In this document: in pieces, positions 7,715 to 14,339 of the stretch
Numbering within the stretch: the stretch's first letter is position 1
Layout of the letters: every line of letters begins with the position of its first letter
NCBI RefSeq assembly: GCF_009755725.1
Contig: NZ_CP046619.1
Span: 434,001-498,000, forward strand
DNA: 64,000 nt
DNA from: Diaminobutyricimonas sp. LJ205
GTDB lineage: Bacteria > Actinomycetota > Actinomycetes > Actinomycetales > Microbacteriaceae
Direction: 5' to 3'
The notes under the pieces: generated by a model
What the model saw: only the letters and a program-made list of their open reading frames with translations
Database searches by the model: none
Told to the model about the DNA's origin: nothing
Program-made: the position numbers and the translations under genes

Positions 7715-9061
7715 GTGAAGGTCGTCGCGGTCGCCGACACCGACTCCTACTCCAAGTGGGCGGCATCGTTGCTGGCGGCGATGCCGGATGCCTGGCAGAA
7801 GCGGTTGGTGCTGCTGGCGACCCCGCTCGCGCCGAGCGCCGACCAGGTGCGCACCGCCCTGCTCGGCACCGGGCTCGACGCGGCAGACGTGCCGATGCTC
7901 ACCCTGCGCGAGTTGAAGGATTGGCTGGCGATCGAGCGACCGGATGTCGTCGTGGCGTCCACTCTCGGATCGGTCGCCGAGCTGGTGCTCGGTGTCGCTC
8001 ACCACGGGTCGGGGCGGGACGGGTCCGGGCGGGACGGTTCGCGGCGGGGCGGTTCGCGGCGCCCGGTGCTGGTCACCGGCCTGCCGGGCATCGGCGTGCC
8101 GGTGCGGAAGCGGGCGATCACGCACCGATCCCAGGCTGACCTCTTCGTCGTGCACTCGCGGCGGGAGCGGCGGGAGTTCAACACGCTCGCCGCCGAGCAG
8201 CGGATCCCGATGCGGTTTGGGCTGGCCACGCTGCCGTTTCTGCCGTCGTCCCCGCCGCCCGCCCCGCTGGTCGAGCCTGCCGAGACCCGCCCCACCTCGG
8301 TGGTTGAGGAGCGCCCGAGCGCAGCGAGAACGCGTCTCGAAACCCGTGGCACCGACGTAGTCTTCGCCGCGCAAGCAATCGTCCCGGCCAAGCGTCCGGA
8401 CCGGATCCGCCTCCTGAAGGCACTCGCCGCCCTGGCGACATCCGACCCCACCCGCCGTGTCGTGATCAAACTGCGCGCGCGTCCCGGCGAGCAGCAGACA
8501 CACCGGGAACGCGACGGGTACGACGAGCTGTTGGCTGAGCTGCCGGATGCCCCGGCCAACCTCGTCCTCGATCACAGCTCGATGGCGGATGCGCTCGATC
8601 GTGCCGGCGCGCTCGTCACGGTCAGCTCGACGGCGGCGCTCGAGGCGATCGCGCGCGGGCTGCCGGTGCTCGCCCTCGATGATTTCGGGGTCGGTCCGGC
8701 GCAGATCAACGAGATCTTCGAGGACAGTGGCTTGTTCGGCTCGCTCGAGGATCTCGCCGCTGGCCGCTTCGGTGTGGTCAATCCGGGCTGGCTGGACGAG
8801 AACTACTTTCACGGTGCCGCCCAGGATGATTGGCTCGACCACCTTGACGCGCTCAACCTGGAACGAGAGCGCGGCAATCTGCCGGTGCGGCCGTTCCGGC
8901 GGATCGCCGGCGGTCCGCTGGGCAGGGCGTGGCGGCGCAAGCAGGCGCTCGGTCGTTACGACCGAAGCGTGGGCGGGTCGCTCGCGCTCGTCGTCGGCTC
9001 GGTGGCCCTGCCGACGCTCAAGGCGCTGCGCCGGTTGCGTAAGAGTCTGCCCGCCGGCTGA
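7715..9061 (+). CDS. putative glycosyltransferase, DUF6716-like
   Basis: GTG-initiated protein of 448 aa. In my recollection proteins of this type, named DUF6716 putative glycosyltransferases, sit beside neuA/neuB in Microbacteriaceae; that is knowledge from memory, not a search. The fold looks GT-B-like: an N-terminal VVAVADTDSYSKWAASLL strand/loop, and a C-terminal half with ALVTVSSTAALEAIARGLPVLAL, which resembles the nucleotide-sugar binding region. Two inserts look recent: a Gly-Ser-Arg stretch from four 15-bp DNA repeats (8006-8065), and a segment at about 8268-8345 made of two dispersed repeat elements translated in frame. Its likely role is transfer of the CMP-nonulosonate onto a wall polymer. 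A short basic hydrophobic stretch lies near the C-terminus (SLALVVGSVALPTLKAL). Confidence 0.75.
   Translation: MKVVAVADTDSYSKWAASLLAAMPDAWQKRLVLLATPLAPSADQVRTALLGTGLDAADVPMLTLRELKDWLAIERPDVVVASTLGSVAELVLGVAHHGSGRDGSGRDGSRRGGSRRPVLVTGLPGIGVPVRKRAITHRSQADLFVVHSRRERREFNTLAAEQRIPMRFGLATLPFLPSSPPPAPLVEPAETRPTSVVEERPSAARTRLETRGTDVVFAAQAIVPAKRPDRIRLLKALAALATSDPTRRVVIKLRARPGEQQTHRERDGYDELLAELPDAPANLVLDHSSMADALDRAGALVTVSSTAALEAIARGLPVLALDDFGVGPAQINEIFEDSGLFGSLEDLAAGRFGVVNPGWLDENYFHGAAQDDWLDHLDALNLERERGNLPVRPFRRIAGGPLGRAWRRKQALGRYDRSVGGSLALVVGSVALPTLKALRRLRKSLPAG
8006..8065 (+). repeat. four 15-bp tandem repeats in coding sequence
   Basis: Units at 8006, 8021, 8036 and 8051 encode GSGRD, GSGRD, GSRRG and GSRRP. 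The first two differ at one base. The array adds a flexible basic loop inside the putative glycosyltransferase. Confidence 0.8.
8268..8288 (+). repeat. short dispersed element, 'GTCGAGCC...GAGACC' type
   Basis: TGGTCGAGCCTGCCGAGACC is an imperfect palindrome. Near-identical stretches occur at 47816-47835 and 47883-47901, both also in coding sequence and both translated as V-E-P-(A/V)-E-T. Confidence 0.55.
8299..8345. repeat. dispersed palindromic repeat, copy 2
   Basis: Starts GGTGGTTGAGGAGCGC and ends CGTCTCGAAACCCG, the reverse-complement arrangement of the copy at 6068-6108. It is translated in frame as the loop SVVEERPSAARTRLETRG of the DUF6716-like protein. Confidence 0.7.
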
Positions 9062-9099
9062 TCCGACGCCTCAGCGGCTCGGCCGCCGGCCTCCTGTTT

Positions 9100-9139
9100 C
9101 ATCATGGCGGATCCGAATCTCATCATGGCGGGTCCGAAT
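9100..9139. repeat. two 19-bp direct repeats, 21-bp period
   Basis: CATCATGGCGGATCCGAAT at 9100-9118 and the same with one change (G for A) at 9121-9139. They lie between the ends of two convergent genes. Origin unknown. Confidence 0.65.
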
Positions 9140-9187
9140 AGCTGCGAGCATCCTGACGGGCGATCGACCACCCGCCGATCCTCTCCA

Positions 9188-10951
9188 CTAGCCACCTGAG
9201 GCGATTGGTACGGCGTCGGTTCCGTGGTGTCCGGCTGGTGGACTTTCGCTCGGGGGCGGTGCTCCGCCGGGCTGCGAGGTTTCCCGGGGTGGCGAGGTTT
9301 CGCTGGGTGGTGGTGTTTCGCTGGGTAGCGAGGTTTCGCTGGGTGGTGGTGTTTCGCTGGGTAGCGAGGTTTCGCTGGGTGGTGGGCTTTCGCTGGGTGG
9401 TCGGCTTTCGCCAGGTGATCTGGCGCCGATGGGCACATCGACTGGCGCCGGGGCCGGGGCCGGCGCCTGGGCCCGGGCAGGAAACCGAGTGCCGCCTCGT
9501 CCGCCCAGGGCATTCCGTGCCGGGCTCATCACGTCGCGCAGCACGGCACTCTTGGATGGCATCGGAATGGGCGTCTGCTGCGGGTCCTCGCTGGGCGGCG
9601 GGATCAGCAAGTAGCTGCCACCTCGCCGAATAACTTGCCAGCCGTTGTTGTGCAGCAGCAGGTGATGGAAACGGCAAAGGAGAACCCCATCTGCAGTGTC
9701 GGTCTTCCCCTCGTCGCGCTGCCACTCTTCGATGTGGTGGGCCTCAGTCATGTCAGCGCAGACCGGGCACCCCGGCCAGAGACATCCGCCGTCTCGGGCG
9801 GCGAGAGCGACGCGTTGACCGGGACTGAATAGCCGACGTTTGCGTCCCAACTTCAGTGGCTGTCCATGGCCATCAACGGTGAGCAAGAGGGCGCCCGCGG
9901 TGCAGATGATTCGTTCTGCCGTCTGAACGGAAACCGGGATATCGCTGTTTTCGAGGCGCGCGGGACCACGTCCGCTCTCGAGGTTGGGCGCTGCAACCAG
10001 CACCCGGACGGCCGGCAGCCGCGTCCCGAGGATTTGACGCGTGTCGGCGCTGCCGGTGCTGATCGCCAACCGCAACAGATCGACCATGGCATCGTGCACG
10101 TACTGGTCGGTCGTCCGCGGGTCGTCCACGACTCGCTGTGCCCAGGCTTTCCCTGCGGCGTCGACGAATCGGGGCCCACCGCGGCGGGGCGAGGTGATCT
10201 TGTCGTACAGGTCGTCGAGCAAGGCGGCGGTCTCGACATCCGGATCAAGGATGAACCTGGGCAGCCCATTCGGCCCCGTGACCCGTCGGAACGACCGCTG
10301 CTGATGAAGGAACTGCTCGCGTTCCGCAATCAACGCGTCATCGAGCTCTTCCCGCAATGACCGGGCCAGGGAGAACACCTGCCGCTCATCGGCCGGCAGA
10401 CCAGCGGCGTGAGATTGTCGGAGGCTCTGCAACAGAACAGCGGCCGCGTTCATCAACGCGGCCGCTGAGATGGTCTCGGTCACCTCACCGAGCCCGCGCT
10501 CTATGCCGTCGAGGGCATCGGCCGAGAGCCAGCCCGCTCGGACCGCGTCGATCGCGTCGGTGAGCCATGGCTTCGTTGGTGGTGGAGCTGGAGCTGAAGA
10601 ATCCGGATCAGCCGGGTGCTCGCGCATGATTACGCCCACCCGAACCTGGCGGGCGGCATCCCGAGGCGTGGTACCGGTGGTCTGCTGGACGAACTTGGTC
10701 GTCGAGCCGAAACCCTTGCGCTGTACGAGCCCATCGTGCCCGTTCTCGCGCACCGAACGCGCGGCGATCTCACCGGTCACCTCGGTGGCGCGGGCGTCGA
10801 GCATCCGTCTGGCGTCGGCGAACTGACCATGCACCGCTAGCAGCACGTCATCCGACAGCCCTTGCAGCGCAGCCGACGAGACGGGCACGCACCCGACGGC
10901 GGCGACTAGGTCGGCCACCGTCTCCTCGTATGTAGCTGCGATTTGTGGCAT
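9188..10951 (-). CDS. DUF222 / HNH endonuclease domain protein with repeat tail
   Basis: Protein of 587 aa. Residues 1 to about 330 form the helical DUF222 region typical of a large actinobacterial family; an HNH nuclease motif follows near residues 395-440 (CLWPGCPVC, then AHHIEEWQRDEG, then CRFHHLLLHNNGW), with two CxxC pairs and the His-Asn-His residues in place. The tail from about 480 is Pro/Ser/Glu/Thr-rich and built from 6-residue units (PPPSET/SLPSET) encoded by 18-bp DNA repeats. Family members are often multicopy and may be intron- or element-like, but their biological role is unclear. It is alone on its strand between the nonulosonate operon and the mannosyltransferase gene. Confidence 0.85.
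   Translation of the reverse strand: MPQIAATYEETVADLVAAVGCVPVSSAALQGLSDDVLLAVHGQFADARRMLDARATEVTGEIAARSVRENGHDGLVQRKGFGSTTKFVQQTTGTTPRDAARQVRVGVIMREHPADPDSSAPAPPPTKPWLTDAIDAVRAGWLSADALDGIERGLGEVTETISAAALMNAAAVLLQSLRQSHAAGLPADERQVFSLARSLREELDDALIAEREQFLHQQRSFRRVTGPNGLPRFILDPDVETAALLDDLYDKITSPRRGGPRFVDAAGKAWAQRVVDDPRTTDQYVHDAMVDLLRLAISTGSADTRQILGTRLPAVRVLVAAPNLESGRGPARLENSDIPVSVQTAERIICTAGALLLTVDGHGQPLKLGRKRRLFSPGQRVALAARDGGCLWPGCPVCADMTEAHHIEEWQRDEGKTDTADGVLLCRFHHLLLHNNGWQVIRRGGSYLLIPPPSEDPQQTPIPMPSKSAVLRDVMSPARNALGGRGGTRFPARAQAPAPAPAPVDVPIGARSPGESRPPSESPPPSETSLPSETPPPSETSLPSETPPPSETSPPRETSQPGGAPPPSESPPAGHHGTDAVPIASGG
9280..9423. repeat. 18-bp tandem repeat array, about eight units
   Basis: Units begin at 9280, 9298, 9316, 9334, 9352, 9370, 9388 and 9406. 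Five of them share TTTCGCTGGGT; units 9298/9334 and 9316/9352 are identical pairs, so a 36-bp block was duplicated. The array encodes the PSET repeats of the HNH protein tail. Confidence 0.85.
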
Positions 10952-10968
10952 GCATCCATTGTTTCAGC

Positions 10969-11008
10969 TTCGAAGATAAATACGAATGCCTTTCGAATAA
11001 GTCGTCAA
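10969..11008. promoter_or_regulatory. candidate promoter/operator of HNH gene: two TTCGAA palindromes
   Basis: TTCGAA at 10969-10974 and 10992-10997, with a further CGAAT at 10983-10987. On the minus strand a TTGACG (-35-like, 11008 to 11003) precedes them, so both palindromes would lie within or just after the promoter of the HNH gene. Known actinobacterial LexA boxes carry TCGAAC and GTTCGA half sites; this is only a partial resemblance. Confidence 0.3.
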
Positions 11009-11091
11009 GAAATTTTTTGGGGAGGAGAGGACGGGCGGGAAACAGGGAAGGAGGCGCGCTGGGCAAGCTCAGTCAACGGGTAACCGTCTCG

Positions 11092-11179
11092 ATCAGCGCG
11101 TGAGAGGCCCGACCAGCGGATGGCAAGCCCGATCAGCGCGTGCAAACCGATCAGCCGCGCCACCCGGTCAATCAGCGGG
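11092..11179. repeat. degenerate direct repeats of about 20 bp
   Basis: Five imperfect copies of GATCAGCGCGTG (variants gaccagcggatg, gatcagccgcgc, aatcagcgggtg) spaced 18-21 bp. They lie just after, and run into, the 3' end of the mannosyltransferase gene. Confidence 0.5.
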
Positions 11180-11924
11180 TGCGGCGTCCGAACCGCCGCC
11201 GCAGCCCCCACCAGGTCACCCGCGCCATCGCTTCGAATACGATTGCGCCGCTCATCTTGGATTCGCCGTGTTCGCGCTCCCGGAAGATGATCGGTGTCTC
11301 CGCGACGCGATGCCCGGCATCCAGCACTCGCAGCGCCATGTCGACCTGGAAGCAGTAGCCGCGGGAGTGCACGTCTTCAAGTGGCAGCTGGCGCAGCACG
11401 TCTGCCCGGTAGGCACGGAAGCCGGCAGTGGCGTCCCGCACCGGAATTCGGAGCGCAATCCGCGTGTAGCCATTGCCGGCGCGGCTCAGCCAGCGCCGGG
11501 GCCATGCCCAGTTGACGACCTGCCCGCCGGGCACCCATCGGGAGCCGATGGCGAGCCCAGCACCCTCCGCCACCGCGGTCAGCATCGCAGCCAGAGCGCT
11601 CGGAGGGTGCGACCCATCGGCGTCCATCTCGACGATCACGTCGTAGCCGTGCTCAAGCCCCCAGCGGAACCCCGCCAGATACGCGGCGCCCAGGCCCTGT
11701 TTGCCGCCGCGGTGCAACACCTGAATGCGTGGGTCGGATGCCGCCATCCCATCAGCGACCCGACCCGTGCCGTCCGGGCTGTTGTCGTCGACGACGAGCA
11801 CGTCGACCGTCGGCTGTGCGGTGAACAGCCGCTCGAGCACCGGCGCGAGATTGTCCTTCTCGTTGTAGGTCGGCGTGATGACGAGCACCCGCGCCGCAGC
11901 CGGGCCACGGCTCGATTCGATCAC
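11172..11924 (-). CDS. polyprenol-phosphate mannose synthase (GT2)
   Basis: Protein of 250 aa, a stand-alone GT2 enzyme resembling the catalytic half of actinobacterial Ppm1 and eukaryotic DPM1. It moves mannose from GDP-mannose to polyprenyl phosphate on the cytoplasmic membrane face; GT-C enzymes then use that lipid donor. Motifs: VLVITPTYNEKDNL at the start, VLVVDDNSPDGTG, EMDADGSHPP (the metal-binding DxD) and SRGYCFQVDMALR. There is no C-terminal membrane span, as in other soluble DPM1-type enzymes. The GT-C-like proteins encoded at 27.6-31.4 kb are possible users of its product. The first residue is the ATG at 11924. Confidence 0.88.
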   Translation of the reverse strand: MIESSRGPAAARVLVITPTYNEKDNLAPVLERLFTAQPTVDVLVVDDNSPDGTGRVADGMAASDPRIQVLHRGGKQGLGAAYLAGFRWGLEHGYDVIVEMDADGSHPPSALAAMLTAVAEGAGLAIGSRWVPGGQVVNWAWPRRWLSRAGNGYTRIALRIPVRDATAGFRAYRADVLRQLPLEDVHSRGYCFQVDMALRVLDAGHRVAETPIIFREREHGESKMSGAIVFEAMARVTWWGLRRRFGRRTR

Positions 11925-12019
11925 CGGCCCATTCTGTCAAATATGAGCCCCAGCCAGAGACGCCGGACTAGTCGGATAACTGGTTGACAACGATCGGCTC
12001 TGTCCGCCGCCGCGAGGGT

Positions 12020-12025
12020 TAGATT
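12020..12025 (+). promoter_or_regulatory. -10-like hexamer of lipoprotein gene
   Basis: TAGATT, 24 nt before ATG 12050, with a GAAAGGGA ribosome-binding site in between, so this transcript would be leadered. Confidence 0.4.
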
Positions 12026-12049
12026 TCAGCGCAGAAAGGGACCACGCTC

Positions 12050-12886
12050 ATGGTTCGGCACCGGCTATCTATTCTTCTTGCTGCAGCGGTGCTCGGCGCC
12101 GCACTGACCGGCTGTGACGGTTTCCCCGCCCTGACGCCGTCGCCCACCCCGCCGGTCTCGCCCGGCACATCTCCCACCGAGCCCACGACGCCCGATCCCA
12201 CGACGCCCGTGCCGACGGCGACCAGGTCGCCGACGCCGTCGGGATCGCCCTCGTCGCCGCCTGCCGAAGCCGCCATCATCATCAACCTCCCCCGCGAAGG
12301 AGCCACGGTGGAGGTTCCGTTCACGGCCAGCGGCACCGCGAACACCTTCGAAGCGGCACTCACCGTGGATGTCGTGAACCAGGCGGGCGACATCCTGTGC
12401 CTCCGCCACATCATGGCGACCTCCGGAAGCGGCACTCGAGGCACGTGGGAGGCCCGGCTCGGATTCGCGCCTGAATCCACCGGGGACGAGCCTGCAACGC
12501 TGCGTGCCTATGAATTGAGTGCCGAGAACGGCCGGCCGATCAACGTGGTCGAGCGCCCGATCGTGATCGCCAGCGACCGCCCGCCGATCCTGCTGACCAG
12601 CCCGGTCTGCGGTGACAGCGTTCCGTCGGGAGGCAATCTGGCGATCCAGGGACTGGCGAACGTGTTCGAAGCGGCGCTGACCGTGGAGATCCGGGATGCT
12701 TCGGGCGCAGCCGTGTTCACCCGGCAGCTGATGACCGCTGAAGCCGGCGTGGAGTCTCCGTTCGGCGAGATCGTGACACTCCCCACGCTGGCCCCTGGCT
12801 TCTACGATGTCGTCGCATTCAACATCAGCGCCGAGGACGGCAGCATCCAGAACGAGTTCCCGGTGCAGATCGAACTCCGCTCCTGA
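12050..12886 (+). CDS. lipoprotein with two Gmad2-like immunoglobulin domains
   Basis: Protein of 278 aa. A signal peptide ends in the lipobox LTGC (Cys near residue 22), so it should be lipid-anchored outside the membrane. A Pro/Thr/Ser linker of about 50 residues follows (TTPDPTTPVPT repeats). Two related domains come next, at about 75-165 and 175-278; they share ANTFEAALTVDV / ANVFEAALTVEI, which indicates internal duplication and fits the Gmad2 immunoglobulin-like family known from spore-germination and surface proteins. A binding or scaffolding role at the cell wall is likely; the ligand is unknown. ATG 12050 has a good ribosome-binding site (GAAAGGGA). Confidence 0.8.
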   Translation: MVRHRLSILLAAAVLGAALTGCDGFPALTPSPTPPVSPGTSPTEPTTPDPTTPVPTATRSPTPSGSPSSPPAEAAIIINLPREGATVEVPFTASGTANTFEAALTVDVVNQAGDILCLRHIMATSGSGTRGTWEARLGFAPESTGDEPATLRAYELSAENGRPINVVERPIVIASDRPPILLTSPVCGDSVPSGGNLAIQGLANVFEAALTVEIRDASGAAVFTRQLMTAEAGVESPFGEIVTLPTLAPGFYDVVAFNISAEDGSIQNEFPVQIELRS

Positions 12887-12913
12887 CGGCGCCTTCAACC
12901 TGCCAGGTCACCG

Positions 12914-12919
12914 TAGCCT
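12914..12919 (+). promoter_or_regulatory. -10-like hexamer of birA (leaderless)
   Basis: TAGCCT, 6 nt before ATG 12926. No Shine-Dalgarno sequence is present between them. Confidence 0.5.
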
Positions 12920-12925
12920 TGAGTC

Positions 12926-13684
12926 ATGCACCTGCCGCGCAGCCTCGAGGCCTTCCCACAGATCCGTGTCCTCGAGCAGACCGGCTCGACGAACGACGAG
13001 CTGAAGGGCGGCTCGGATGCCGGGGACTTCAGCATCGTCGTCACCGATCACCAGACCGCCGGTCGTGGCCGGCTGGGCAGGGTCTGGGTGGCGCCGCCGG
13101 GGCAGACGCTCGCGATCTCGGTGCTGCTGCGGCCGGGCACCGGCGCGGACAGCTTCGGCTGGCTGCCGCTGATTGCCGGGCTGGCCATGTCGCGCACCGT
13201 CAGCCGGCTGCTGCCTGACGCCAGCGTCGGCCTGAAGTGGCCGAACGACGTGCAGATCGCCGGACTCAAGGTCAGCGGCATCCTTGCCGAGGTGACCGGT
13301 GACGCGGATGCCGTCATCCTGGGCGCCGGCCTGAATCTCTCGATCCCGGCGGACCAGTTGCCGACCCCGGTTGCCACTTCGGTCGGCCTGCACGGCGACG
13401 GCGATCCCGACCGGGCGCTTCAGGGCTACCTGTCCGAGCTGCACGGGTTGTACAGCGCGTTCCGTAAGGCGTCTGGGGATGCCGAGGCCAGCGGCATCCG
13501 GAGCGCGCTGATCGAGGCGTGTACGACCATCGGCCAGGCGGTCAAGGTGCAGTTGCCCGGCGGTGAGATCCTGACCGGCGAAGCGACCGGTGTTGACGAA
13601 TCAGGGCGGCTGCTCGTTCGCACCTCGGATGGCTCCGAAGTGGCTGTCGCGGCCGGTGACGTTACCCATCTGAGGTATGAATAA
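12926..13684 (+). CDS. birA: biotin--[acetyl-CoA-carboxylase] ligase
   Basis: Protein of 252 aa that makes biotinyl-AMP and attaches biotin to the carrier lysine of carboxylases, such as the alpha subunit that would pair with the beta subunit encoded at 3.4-5.0 kb. The family motifs are intact: QTGSTNDELK, AGRGRLGRVWVAPPG (adenylate-binding loop) and LKWPNDVQIAGLKVSGIL with the catalytic Lys. The C-terminal SH3-like domain spans about 200-252 (KVQLPGGEILTGEATGVDES). There is no N-terminal DNA-binding domain, so it is the enzyme-only (class I) type and not a repressor. The gene has its own leaderless-type promoter and runs 3 bp before the PH-domain gene. Confidence 0.95.
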   Translation: MHLPRSLEAFPQIRVLEQTGSTNDELKGGSDAGDFSIVVTDHQTAGRGRLGRVWVAPPGQTLAISVLLRPGTGADSFGWLPLIAGLAMSRTVSRLLPDASVGLKWPNDVQIAGLKVSGILAEVTGDADAVILGAGLNLSIPADQLPTPVATSVGLHGDGDPDRALQGYLSELHGLYSAFRKASGDAEASGIRSALIEACTTIGQAVKVQLPGGEILTGEATGVDESGRLLVRTSDGSEVAVAAGDVTHLRYE

Positions 13685-13687
13685 GGA

Positions 13688-14242
13688 ATGTCCCCTGAGC
13701 CTTACACCGCGCCCGTCGCACAGGCTCCCGAGGCGGTGGTAGCGCGACTGCGGTCCCACGGACGCGCGCTGGTCTGGCCGACGATCGCGCTGTTTGCCTC
13801 GGCGTTCGGCACCGCCTACTTTTACGGACGATTCGCCGAGCCATGGCAGAACATCGCGGTGCTGGCCGCCGGCCTGCTAGCCGTCCTGCTCCTCTGGTTC
13901 GTGCCGCTGCTGCGCTGGCTCGGCCGTAACTACACCATCACCACTCGCCGCCTCGTGCTGCGCACTGGATTCTTCGTACGGGTGCGGCAGGAGCTGCTGC
14001 ACAGCCGCGGTTACGACATCACGGTGCGCCGGAATGGGCTGCAGCTGATCTTTCGCAGCGGCCACGTCCGGATCAACACCGGGCTGGAACATCCGGTTGT
14101 GCTCAAGGACGTTCCGCGGGCGGACCTCGTGCAGGCCGCGCTGCACGATCTGATGGAGCGCAGCCAGAACCCGATCGCCGCCCGTCGGCAGGAAGAGCAG
14201 TCCCGTGCTGACGACGCGACGGCCGTGTGGGGTAACCGGTAA
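13688..14242 (+). CDS. PH-domain membrane protein
   Basis: Protein of 184 aa. Two hydrophobic segments lie at about residues 30-50 and 58-78, then a bacterial PH (bPH2-like) domain at about 80-155, opening with the hallmark RNYTITTRRLVLRTGFF. The gene starts 3 bp after the birA stop and is co-transcribed with it; this pairing next to purK is common in actinobacteria. Function is unknown; bPH2 proteins are thought to act at the membrane, perhaps in stress responses. The C-terminal 25 residues are charged and probably flexible. Confidence 0.85.
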   Translation: MSPEPYTAPVAQAPEAVVARLRSHGRALVWPTIALFASAFGTAYFYGRFAEPWQNIAVLAAGLLAVLLLWFVPLLRWLGRNYTITTRRLVLRTGFFVRVRQELLHSRGYDITVRRNGLQLIFRSGHVRINTGLEHPVVLKDVPRADLVQAALHDLMERSQNPIAARRQEEQSRADDATAVWGNR

Positions 14243-14276
14243 TCGTCCGCAGTCAACCGGTGTGTCGCTAACCGGT
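14235..14276. promoter_or_regulatory. three ACCGGT boxes upstream of UDP-glucose dehydrogenase gene
   Basis: The palindrome ACCGGT occurs at 14235-14240, 14256-14261 and 14271-14276; the first and third sit in the identical 10-mer TAACCGGTAA. They precede the promoter at 14328 by 50-95 bp. A regulator-binding role is possible but unproven. Confidence 0.3.
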
Positions 14277-14327
14277 AACGACGCCTGTCGTTCACCCGCA
14301 GGACGCCTGCCGACTACCTCTCGCGAA

Positions 14328-14333
14328 TAGTTT
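14328..14333 (+). promoter_or_regulatory. -10-like hexamer of UDP-glucose dehydrogenase gene (leaderless)
   Basis: TAGTTT, 6 nt before GTG 14340. Confidence 0.5.
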
Positions 14334-14339
14334 GCTCGC

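Noticed and set aside
9205-9633. Plus-strand ORF with repeated FRWVV units over the 18-bp array
   Set aside because: It is the antisense translation of the PSET repeats; the array is in frame with the DUF222/HNH protein on the minus strand.
11984-12025. TTGACA at 11984 with TAGATT at 12020 as a paired promoter
   Set aside because: The spacer is 30 bp, far too long for a sigma-70-type promoter; only the -10-like box is kept.
12065-12898. A 277-codon minus-strand frame across the Gmad2-like lipoprotein
   Set aside because: It is Arg/Gly/His-rich without domains; the plus strand has a signal peptide, lipobox and duplicated domain.
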